7,769 nucleotides of DNA from an uncultured Alphaproteobacteria bacterium. Its GTDB lineage: Bacteria > Pseudomonadota > Alphaproteobacteria > Caulobacterales > Parvularculaceae. Where the stretch lies: the NCBI GenBank assembly GCA_938003575.1, contig CALKYG010000156.1, forward strand, positions 1-7,769. Direction: 5' to 3'. How positions within the stretch are numbered: position 1 is the first letter of the stretch; every line of letters begins with the position of its first letter. Below, piece by piece: positions 1 through 5,416 of this stretch. The position numbers were made by a program, and so were the translations under genes. A model generated the notes under the pieces. The model had not been told where the DNA came from. It saw nothing but the letters and a program-made list of their open reading frames with translations, and ran no database searches.

Positions 1-11
1 CCAGCGTACTG

Positions 12-842
12 ATGTCCGCTTTCGCTTCCGGCATGGCCGAAGCGATGGCCGTGCGTCGCGCCGGGCTGATCGCCAAGGCGGCGCGCGCAGAAGCTGAGAT
101 GTCGATCAGGGCGCGGGCCGAATTTCTCGCCAACATGAACCACGAATTGCGAACGCCGCTAAACGCGATCATCGGCTTTATGACGATGCTTAAAAATGCC
201 GAGTCATACAAACTGACCGCCGAGCAGCGCGATAATTACGCTGACTATGTGCTTCAGTCGGCCGACTTGCTTCTCAGTCATATCAACACTCTTCTTGAAG
301 CCGCCGCGCTCGACGGCGGCGACGTGGCCCTGGAACCTGACGAAATCGACCTCTCTCTGGCGCTTGAAGAGGCGGCCGGCCGCGCCAGGATAGCGGCCGA
401 TGCGGCGAAAGTCGTGATTGACATCAAATCCGAAGGCGCATCCGTGGGCGGATGGGGCGACGCACAGCGGGTCGCTCAGGCGCTCGACCACATCCTACGA
501 ACCGCGATCAAGTTCTCGCCGGAGGGCTCGCGAATTCTGGTGCGCGCAATCACGAACAATGAAGGTTGGGGCGAAATCGCCGTGCGCGATCGCGGCGCAG
601 GAATGACCGCCGAAGAGATCCAGATGGCGTTGAAAGCGTTTGAGGACGAGCATCGGGGCCTCGACCGGTCGTTCGCAGGTCCGGGTATCGGGCTTGCGAT
701 CGCCAAGACCTTCATCGAGATGCAAGGCGGACGGTTTTCCATGAAGTCGAAAGTGGGAGAGGGAACTCTCATCCGCATCAGTCTGCCGGCGCCGCACGCA
801 GCGGCTGATGCAGAAGAGAGTAATATGAAACTTGCGGGTTGA
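12..842 (+). CDS. Sensor histidine kinase (HisKA + HATPase_c), divergent N-box
   Basis: Cytosolic two-component-type histidine kinase, 276 residues as read. Seen: an Ala/Arg/Glu-rich, probably helical lead-in (about 8-40); an H-box NHELRTPLNAIIGF with phospho-acceptor His44; then an ATPase domain (about 115-268) with a G1-like box DRGAGM (Asp193), a G2 box GPGIGLAIAK (223-232) and a G3-like GEGT (249-252). The N-box reads HILRTAIKF (160-168): the two asparagines expected there are His160 and Thr164, so ATP/Mg binding may be altered. There is no transmembrane segment, PAS domain or receiver domain in the visible part. Start: no Shine-Dalgarno is visible. The frame is open to the window edge, so a longer N-terminus is possible. 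However, a stop in another frame overlaps this ATG as TGATG (10-14), which fits coupling to an upstream gene. The substrate and signal are unknown. The gene lies 24 bases before a HerA-like ATPase, probably co-transcribed. Confidence 0.85.
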   Translation: MSAFASGMAEAMAVRRAGLIAKAARAEAEMSIRARAEFLANMNHELRTPLNAIIGFMTMLKNAESYKLTAEQRDNYADYVLQSADLLLSHINTLLEAAALDGGDVALEPDEIDLSLALEEAAGRARIAADAAKVVIDIKSEGASVGGWGDAQRVAQALDHILRTAIKFSPEGSRILVRAITNNEGWGEIAVRDRGAGMTAEEIQMALKAFEDEHRGLDRSFAGPGIGLAIAKTFIEMQGGRFSMKSKVGEGTLIRISLPAPHAAADAEESNMKLAG

Positions 843-854
843 TCCCCGCGCGCT

Positions 855-860
855 GAGGAG
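855..860 (+). promoter_or_regulatory. Ribosome binding site deciding the HerA-like start
   Basis: GAGGAG lies 6 bases before ATG 867 and only 3 bases before the in-frame TTG at 864. The spacing favours ATG 867 as the start of the HerA-like ATPase over the TTG immediately before it. Confidence 0.7.
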
Positions 861-866
861 CGGTTG

Positions 867-2558
867 ATGAGTCAGGCGGCAGTAGAAAACGTGACGGCGG
901 CGGAAAAGCTGCGCGCCGCAGCATTGCGGCGAAAGCTGAGGATCGGCGAGGTCGTATCTGTGAACGGCAGCCACGCGCTTGTGATGCTCGACGAGGATCG
1001 CCCGGACCTTGACCGCGTTCACCGTCCGCAGCTCGGGGCGATTTTGTCCGTCGACACCGGAACCTGCATCGTGCTCGGTCTCGTTTCCGCAATGAGCGTC
1101 CCGGCGCCGTCGCTCGATTCCGCGGGGAAGGACCTGCGCATCATCGAGCTGGAACTGATCGGCGAGTTTACGAAGCCGACGGCGAAGACGCCTGCGCGAT
1201 TCCGGCGGGGCGTCTCCACCTATCCGACGCTTCATGACGAAGTGCAGCTCGCAGCGCGTGAGGAACTCGCGGCGCTGTTCGCGGCGAACGGATCGGCGAG
1301 CGTGAGAATCGGCGTCGTCAAACAGGATGTCGCCATTCCCGCGACTGTTTCTGTCAATGATCTCTTTTCCCGCCATTGCGCCATTCTCGGCACAACCGGC
1401 TCGGGCAAGTCATGCGCGATAACGTTGATGCTCCAGTCCGTGTTGCAACGCTATCACAACGGTCACATTGTCATTCTCGATCCGCACAACGAGTATTCGC
1501 ATTGTTTCGGCCAGGACGCCGTCGTGTTCGATACGACGAGCCTGACGCTTCCATATTGGATGCTGACGTTCGAGGAACTGGTGGAGATCCTCTATCCTGG
1601 GAGGGTCAATTGCGCGGAGGAAATCGAAATTCTTTCCGACCTTATACCACTCGCAAAGAAAATGAATCTCGGCAACTCCGCCGGCGCCGCCAAAGCGCTT
1701 GCCGACCGCCGCGAGGGATCGAACATCACCGTCGACACGCCGGTTCCATACAGGATTTCGGAACTGCTGACGCTGATCGACAAGACGCTGGGCAGTCTCG
1801 AGAACGCGCGAGCGACCGGCCCCTACAAGCGTCTTCGCGCGCGACTCCACGGCATCAGCCAGGACGCCCGGTACGGCTTCATGTTCGGCGGCTTGACGGT
1901 TCAGGACACGATGGCGGAGTTCCTCGGCCAGCTCTTCCGGATCCCGGTCGACGGCTCGCCGATTTCGATCATTGAGCTTGGCGGACTTCCCGCTGAGGTC
2001 GCACAGGTCATCGTCTCGGTTGTCACCCGGCTCGCGTTCGAATTCGGGCTTTGGAGCCACGGCGCAGCGCCGATTGCAATCATTGTTGAAGATGCTCACC
2101 GTTATGCGCCGGCGAAGGAGAATGTCGGCTTTGCACCAACGCGCAAGGCGCTTGTCCGCATCGCCAAGGAAGGACGCAAGGTGGGCGTTTCCCTTTGGGT
2201 CGCCTCACAGCGCCCGACAGAACTTGACGCGACGATCCTTTCCCAGTGCAACACGATTTTTGCAATGCGACTTGCGAACCAGGCGGATCAGGAAGCCCTG
2301 CGCGCTGCGATTCCCGATGCGTCGACAAGCCTGCTCTCCTGTCTTCCCTCGCTCGGCCTCGGCGAGGCGATCGCCGTTGGCGAGGGAGTGCCGCTTCCCA
2401 CGCGAATCCGCTTCGACGCACTCCCGCGTGAGTCGGTGCCCCGCAGCCTGACAGCGAGCTTCACCGACGGTTGGTCTGTCGACGTCGATGACAAGGCGTT
2501 CATTTCGCGGATCGTGGAACAATGGCGCGCACAGAAGCTTCTGCTGCCTGACGTCTGA
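867..2558 (+). CDS. HerA/FtsK-family ATP-binding protein (DUF87-type DNA translocase)
   Basis: Predicted hexameric ATPase of the HerA-FtsK superfamily, members of which pump double-stranded DNA and often work with a nuclease in DNA end processing or in defence. 563 residues from ATG 867. Seen: an N-terminal beta-rich HAS-barrel-like region (about 25-80, beginning RIGEVVSVNG); Walker A GTTGSGKS (175-182, Lys181); an HPHNEYSH-like segment after it (DPHNEYSH); Walker B with the HerA-like acidic pair EDAH (408-411) after a hydrophobic strand; and the SQRP motif (447-450) followed by LSQCNTIFAMRL, typical of HerA-type ATPases. The length is normal for bacterial members. It follows the histidine kinase closely on the same strand, and no NurA nuclease, Sir2 or other usual HerA partner lies in the window. 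DNA pumping is inferred from the family. The biological role here is unknown, and the kinase pairing suggests signal-linked control only by position. Confidence 0.9.
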   Translation: MSQAAVENVTAAEKLRAAALRRKLRIGEVVSVNGSHALVMLDEDRPDLDRVHRPQLGAILSVDTGTCIVLGLVSAMSVPAPSLDSAGKDLRIIELELIGEFTKPTAKTPARFRRGVSTYPTLHDEVQLAAREELAALFAANGSASVRIGVVKQDVAIPATVSVNDLFSRHCAILGTTGSGKSCAITLMLQSVLQRYHNGHIVILDPHNEYSHCFGQDAVVFDTTSLTLPYWMLTFEELVEILYPGRVNCAEEIEILSDLIPLAKKMNLGNSAGAAKALADRREGSNITVDTPVPYRISELLTLIDKTLGSLENARATGPYKRLRARLHGISQDARYGFMFGGLTVQDTMAEFLGQLFRIPVDGSPISIIELGGLPAEVAQVIVSVVTRLAFEFGLWSHGAAPIAIIVEDAHRYAPAKENVGFAPTRKALVRIAKEGRKVGVSLWVASQRPTELDATILSQCNTIFAMRLANQADQEALRAAIPDASTSLLSCLPSLGLGEAIAVGEGVPLPTRIRFDALPRESVPRSLTASFTDGWSVDVDDKAFISRIVEQWRAQKLLLPDV

Positions 2559-2573
2559 TCGTGACGGTCAGGT
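2546..2573 (+). terminator. Candidate hairpin terminator of the kinase-HerA unit
   Basis: CCTGAC (2547-2552) pairs with GTCAGG (2567-2572). The stem continues inward as GTC/GAC (2553-2555 with 2563-2565) around one bulged G at 2566, and an outer G-T wobble is possible. The loop of 7 bases contains the HerA-like stop codon TGA (2556-2558). There is no run of T afterwards, so intrinsic termination is uncertain. It may instead protect the 3' end of the mRNA. Confidence 0.4.
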
Positions 2574-2616
2574 CGTAATTCAGTCAGTCGGAATAGGGCA
2601 TTAAATCGAGGAAAAA

Positions 2617-2637
2617 GCCATTCAAGGTTGAATTGGC
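2617..2637 (+). promoter_or_regulatory. Imperfect palindrome over the sod -35 box (possible operator)
   Basis: ATTCAA-GG-TTGAAT (2620-2633) is a perfect 6-base inverted repeat about a 2-base centre. With one extra T it extends to GCCA-TTCAA / TTGAA-T-TGGC (2617-2637). The right arm coincides with the proposed -35 box, a position where a dimeric repressor or activator could act. I do not recognise a Fur, SoxR or OxyR consensus in it. A second copy of part of the arm, CCAATTC (2674-2680), sits inverted in the leader. Confidence 0.35.
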
Positions 2638-2655
2638 GAGGGCGGCGCCTATGTA
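2628..2655 (+). promoter_or_regulatory. Putative sigma-70-like promoter of the superoxide dismutase gene
   Basis: A -35-like TTGAAT (2628-2633) and a -10-like TATGTA (2650-2655) are separated by 16 bases. Transcription would start near 2662, giving a leader of about 30 bases before ATG 2691. The spacer between the HerA-like stop and sod is 132 bases and the candidate hairpin at 2546-2573 lies upstream, both consistent with an independent promoter. This is a pattern match only. Confidence 0.4.
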
Positions 2656-2690
2656 GGGGGTGTGACCGTTGAACCAATTCTCTGGACTGA

Positions 2691-3281
2691 ATGATGATTC
2701 CTTTTCCCGATTTGCCTTACGAGCGCACGGCGCTCGAACCTTATCTGTCGAAAGAAGCGATCGCGTTTCATTACGGCAAGCATCATAGATCCTATGTGGA
2801 CAAGACGAACGCCCTGATTGAGGGCGGCGACTATGACGGCGCTACTCTTGAGGAAATCGTGCGTGCTGCGAAAGATCGAGACGAAGCTCTCTTTAACAAT
2901 GCCGCACAGGCGTGGAACCACGATTTTTATTGGCGGTCGATGTCTCCGGGCGGCGGCGGTCCGCCCAAGGGAGAAATCGCAACGCTGATCGAGCGCTCCT
3001 TCGGCGGTTATGATAATTTTGCAAACGCCTTTGTCGACGCAGGCAACAGTCAGTTCGGATCGGGGTGGATATGGCTCGTCAATGCCGCTGACCAACTGGA
3101 GATTCGCGCGACGTCGAATGCGCAGACCCCTCTTACGGACGGCGTCACGCCGCTGATCACCATGGACGTTTGGGAGCATGCCTATTATCTCGATTACCAG
3201 AACAGGCGAGCGGATTACATCGCGTCTTTTCTCGATCATCTGGTGAACTGGGATTTCGCCGGCGAGAATCTCTCCCGATAA
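2691..3281 (+). CDS. sodB: Superoxide dismutase, Fe type (Fe/Mn family)
   Basis: Converts superoxide to hydrogen peroxide and oxygen; no signal peptide, so cytosolic. 196 residues, normal for the family. The alpha-hairpin N-terminal domain carries His27 (in HYGKHHRSY) and His77 (NNAAQAWNHDFYW). The alpha/beta C-terminal domain carries FGSGWIWL (122-129) and DVWEHAYY with Asp159 and His163. Together these are the four metal ligands. Metal preference: Gln73 in the N-terminal half, with Ala144 at the place where Mn enzymes carry their Gln, gives the Fe-enzyme pattern; cambialistic use cannot be excluded. Start: two adjacent ATGs (2691, 2694) fit, and neither has a clear Shine-Dalgarno; the first is taken. 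It stands alone between an upstream promoter and a 284-base spacer. Confidence 0.95.
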   Translation: MMIPFPDLPYERTALEPYLSKEAIAFHYGKHHRSYVDKTNALIEGGDYDGATLEEIVRAAKDRDEALFNNAAQAWNHDFYWRSMSPGGGGPPKGEIATLIERSFGGYDNFANAFVDAGNSQFGSGWIWLVNAADQLEIRATSNAQTPLTDGVTPLITMDVWEHAYYLDYQNRRADYIASFLDHLVNWDFAGENLSR

Positions 3282-3298
3282 TCGCTCAATCCGGCCAA

Positions 3299-3349
3299 GC
3301 GGGAGGGTGTCGCATCGCTCCCGCGGCTGAATCCGCCAGGAAGCGGGAG
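3299..3349 (+). repeat. Alternative hairpins from GCGGGAG repeats behind sod
   Basis: GCGGGAG occurs at 3299-3305 and 3343-3349, and its complement CTCCCGC once between them (3318-3324). The central arm can pair with either copy (loops of 12 or 18 bases) but not both. A shorter CTCCCG at 3272-3277, near the sod stop, could also pair with the first copy. No T-run follows, so this may be a weak or Rho-assisted transcript end and not a classical terminator. Confidence 0.35.
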
Positions 3350-3546
3350 TTCAGCATCGCGGCTTGCCTAAAAATTCGCAGTAAAGCCGAGAAAAATGGT
3401 CCGACGGCCATTCAAATTATTGCGATGCTGCATTGTCACACTTCGCGGATTCCCGGAGAGCCGATCGCCGGACCGGCCGGTCTGACCGTTCCGATGTGCT
3501 GGCCGCTTGATGGAAAGACGTCAATGGGATAGTGGCGCAGGAGGCT

Positions 3547-3553
3547 GGAGGAG
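3547..3553 (+). promoter_or_regulatory. Ribosome binding site for the crotonase gene
   Basis: GGAGGAG lies 12 bases before ATG 3566, slightly farther than usual. A second AGGAGG lies at 3539-3544. The two polypurine tracts support translation from ATG 3566 and there is no better in-frame start near them. Confidence 0.6.
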
Positions 3554-3565
3554 CATTCCGCGCAA

Positions 3566-4321
3566 ATGACTGATCACATCAAGATCGCACGCGAAGGCCG
3601 CGTCCTCGCTCTGACAATCAGTCGCCCGGATAAGAAGAACGCGCTCACGCACACAATGTATTCCGCATTGGCGGACGGACTCGCTGAGGCTCACGCGAAC
3701 TCACAGATCCGCTGCGTCATCATCACCGGCGAGGGCGAGTTCTTCACTTCTGGTAATGATGTCGGCGATTTCGCCGCCGGCATGCCGGAGGGCAAGCCGC
3801 CGGTGGTTCGCTTTCTTGAGAACATCGTCAATTGCGACAAACCGGTCATGGCGGCTGTGAACGGCCCGGCGATCGGCGTCGGCCTGACCATGCTGCTTCA
3901 TTGCGATCTCGTCTATGCGAGCGAGGCGGCGACATTCCGGTCGCCGTTCCCGCATGTCGGCGTCGTGCCGGAAGCGGGGTCATCGCTTCTGCTGCCGATG
4001 ACGGTCGGAAACGCGTGGGCTAACGATATCTTTATCGCCGGCCGGGTGCTGAACGCGACGGAAGCGCTCTCGGCGGGTCTCATCTCGCGGGTTTTTCCGG
4101 CGTCTTCGCTCATGGACGAATGTCGAAAGATCGCCGGCGTCGTCGCTGCGCAGGCGCCGAACGCCATGCTGCAAACGAAACGCCTTGTGCGCTCGAATCG
4201 CGGCGAAATATTCGTGCGCATGAAAAAGGAGGGCGCAGTGTTCAACGAACAGCTGAAATCGCCGGAATTCATGGCGGCGGCGACGGCCTATATGCAAAAG
4301 CGCCTGCCGGATTTCGATTAG
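3566..4321 (+). CDS. Enoyl-CoA isomerase/hydratase family protein (crotonase fold)
   Basis: Acyl-CoA-processing enzyme of the crotonase superfamily, 251 residues, cytosolic. Seen: the start strand and RPDKKNAL (20-27); the first oxyanion-hole segment FFTSGNDVGDF (59-69); the second, NGPAIGVGLT (99-108); and DLVYAS (114-119) leading to FRSPFPHVGVVPEAGSS (124-140). Compared with mitochondrial enoyl-CoA hydratase, the two catalytic glutamates map to Phe128 and Asp154. A glutamate is instead present at position 136 in VPEAGSS, the place used by delta3,delta2-enoyl-CoA isomerases of the PECI/ECI2 type. An isomerase that moves a double bond during unsaturated fatty-acid oxidation is therefore more likely than a hydratase; this is inference from motifs. 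It is a single gene with no other beta-oxidation genes in the window, and its 3' end meets the convergent operon. Confidence 0.88.
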   Translation: MTDHIKIAREGRVLALTISRPDKKNALTHTMYSALADGLAEAHANSQIRCVIITGEGEFFTSGNDVGDFAAGMPEGKPPVVRFLENIVNCDKPVMAAVNGPAIGVGLTMLLHCDLVYASEAATFRSPFPHVGVVPEAGSSLLLPMTVGNAWANDIFIAGRVLNATEALSAGLISRVFPASSLMDECRKIAGVVAAQAPNAMLQTKRLVRSNRGEIFVRMKKEGAVFNEQLKSPEFMAAATAYMQKRLPDFD

Positions 4322-4477
4322 TTCGCGGCCTGCGCATCTTCCGCTGACAAGCCGTAAGAATTGATCTGCGGCGCGCCGTCGATGATCGTCACATGAGTAA
4401 GGATTATCGTCATCGACTCAGCCGGCGCCAACGAAACAACAGTTCCTGCGGCGAGAGCCAAAAATCGCTTGGGTCAT
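4318..4477 (-). pseudogene. Possible small secreted-protein ORF, frame broken by one base
   Basis: On the minus strand an ATG at 4477 overlaps the phosphofructokinase stop as ATGA, the same coupling type used upstream in this operon. As written it reads only 19 codons, ending TGA. The frame directly after the phosphofructokinase stop, however, stays open for 51 codons to TAA (4318-4320) and begins like a signal peptide: Lys-Arg, then FLALAAGTVVSLA, then an APA cleavage-like site, then MTIILTHVTIIDGAPQ and an acidic tail SAEDAQAAN. Removing one base near the start, for example in the T5 run (4460-4464) or after the ATG, would join the ATG to this frame as about 52 residues. Alternatives: a sequencing error, a true pseudogene, a 31-residue peptide from ATG 4413, or chance. 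I recognise no family. The end overlaps the crotonase gene's tail by 4 bases. Confidence 0.3.
4369..4429. terminator. Imperfect inverted repeat between convergent genes
   Basis: GTCGATGA (4378-4385) pairs perfectly with TCATCGAC (4410-4417). Outside this core GGCGC-rich arms (from about 4370, and 4421-4428) can extend the stem imperfectly. The core loop is 24 bases. It lies between the crotonase stop and the phosphofructokinase stop, where a bidirectional terminator would be expected, but there is no T-run on either side. Because it also falls in the open minus-strand frame at 4318-4477, it could simply be coding sequence. Confidence 0.25.
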
Positions 4478-5409
4478 TTCCCCGATTGGTAGAGATTTTC
4501 GACGTCCTCTTTTTTGAACAGCGATGTGCCGCTCGACAGACGGGTCGCTGCGGCGCAGGCGGACGCGTAACGGAGCGCGTTCGCGTCGCACCACCCGCGC
4601 ATGAGAGCGACGATGAGCCCCGCTACGAAACTGTCGCCGGCGCCGACGGCCGAGTGCGCCCGCACCGGGAAGACCGGGGTGAACACTGCGTCGTCTTTTG
4701 TCGCCATGACGGAGCCGTCGCCGCCATGGGTGATGACGATGCGCTCCGCCGCGCCCCTGGCGACAAGGCTCTTCGCAAATGCCGCTATTTCATCGGGCCA
4801 TTGCAGCGCCTTGCCGGCGAGCGCTTGATATTCATGCTCGTTGTGGCGGAGAAGAAAAATGCCTTCAGCAAGCGCGGCGTCGAGACCGCTGATCGAGTCG
4901 AGTACGAAGCGCCCGCCCTTCGATTTGGCGATGCGCGCCGCGTCCGCCCAGAATGTCGGTTGCGCATCTTCTCCCTGCATCGGCGGCAGACTTCCCGAAC
5001 CGACGACGAAATCGCCGGCGCGCGTTTCTTCAGCGACAGCGTCGAGCAGGGCCTGACGTTCTGAGTGAGACAATTCCGATCCCGGCAGGTTGAAGCGATA
5101 CTCATCCCCGCTCGCCGCATCGCGAACATGAAAGGCGAGACGCGTTTCGCCGGCGACATGTACGGCGCGCATTGGAACATGTTCCTCAGCGACGAGGCCC
5201 TTCAGCGCTGCGCCGTAAAGGCCGCCGGTCGTGAATATCGCTAGCGTCTCGGCGCCCAATCGCGTCGCCGCGCGCGCGACATTGAGCCCGCCGCCGCCCG
5301 GATGGCTTTCCGGATTGACGCAGCGAAGCTTGCGATTTGGCTCGACCTTTGCCGCATCGACGGCGAAGTCATAGGTCGGGTTCGGGGTGATGGTGATGAT
5401 GCGGGGCAT
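4474..5409 (-). CDS. pfkB: 6-phosphofructokinase, PfkB/ribokinase family (Pfk-2 type)
   Basis: ATP-dependent sugar-phosphate kinase, 311 residues, probably fructose 6-phosphate to fructose 1,6-bisphosphate in the cytosol. The pattern follows E. coli Pfk-2 closely: MPRIITITPNPTYD (1-14, Asp14), KLRC (27-30, Lys27), the glycine loop GGGGLNVAR (38-46), Arg90, GSGSLPP (137-143), the family NxxE motif NEHE (190-193) and the catalytic GAGDS (Asp259). The C-terminal ATRLSSGTS also matches that family. 1-phosphofructokinase or tagatose-6-phosphate kinase activity is a less likely alternative. Start: a longer reading from 5445 adds 12 residues that overlap the upstream gene; ATG 5409 is chosen because the protein then begins as family members do and a weak AAGAG precedes it. 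It begins 7 bases after the membrane-protein stop, so it is co-transcribed. It may allow glycolytic flux where the classical PfkA is absent, which is inference. Confidence 0.88.
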   Translation of the reverse strand: MPRIITITPNPTYDFAVDAAKVEPNRKLRCVNPESHPGGGGLNVARAATRLGAETLAIFTTGGLYGAALKGLVAEEHVPMRAVHVAGETRLAFHVRDAASGDEYRFNLPGSELSHSERQALLDAVAEETRAGDFVVGSGSLPPMQGEDAQPTFWADAARIAKSKGGRFVLDSISGLDAALAEGIFLLRHNEHEYQALAGKALQWPDEIAAFAKSLVARGAAERIVITHGGDGSVMATKDDAVFTPVFPVRAHSAVGAGDSFVAGLIVALMRGWCDANALRYASACAAATRLSSGTSLFKKEDVENLYQSGK

Positions 5410-5416
5410 GAAACTC

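Larger units (their letters stand above)
3282..3565. other. Intergenic spacer between sod and the enoyl-CoA isomerase gene
   Basis: No convincing gene is seen on either strand. An open + frame running from inside sod to 3532 resembles no protein family and has no ribosome site. The spacer holds the GCGGGAG/CTCCCGC repeats near sod and a perfect 12-base palindrome GACCGGCCGGTC (3471-3482). A weak promoter-like pair TTGATG (3507-3512) and GATAGT (3528-3533) is spaced by only 15 bases. Purine-rich ribosome-binding sequence lies at 3539-3553. Confidence 0.5.

Noticed and set aside
495..1376. 293-residue open frame on the minus strand under the kinase and HerA-like genes
   Set aside because: Arg/His-rich composition with no family motif, and it lies opposite two genes with clear motifs. 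It is a GC-rich shadow frame.
1376..1975. 199-residue + frame inside the HerA-like gene
   Set aside because: It overlaps the Walker A to mid-ATPase region of a well-supported gene and has Arg-rich shadow composition.
2649..3239. 196-residue minus-strand frame opposite nearly all of sod
   Set aside because: Its length matches sod only because both avoid stops in GC-rich codons. It has no recognisable domain and no ribosome site.
3170..3532. 120-codon + frame running from sod into the spacer
   Set aside because: The first third is a shadow of sod, the rest has no family resemblance, and no ribosome site precedes a start in the spacer.
4393..5064. 223-residue + frame opposite the phosphofructokinase gene
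   Set aside because: The opposite strand has a complete, motif-rich PfkB-family protein. This frame is rich in Arg and has no domain.
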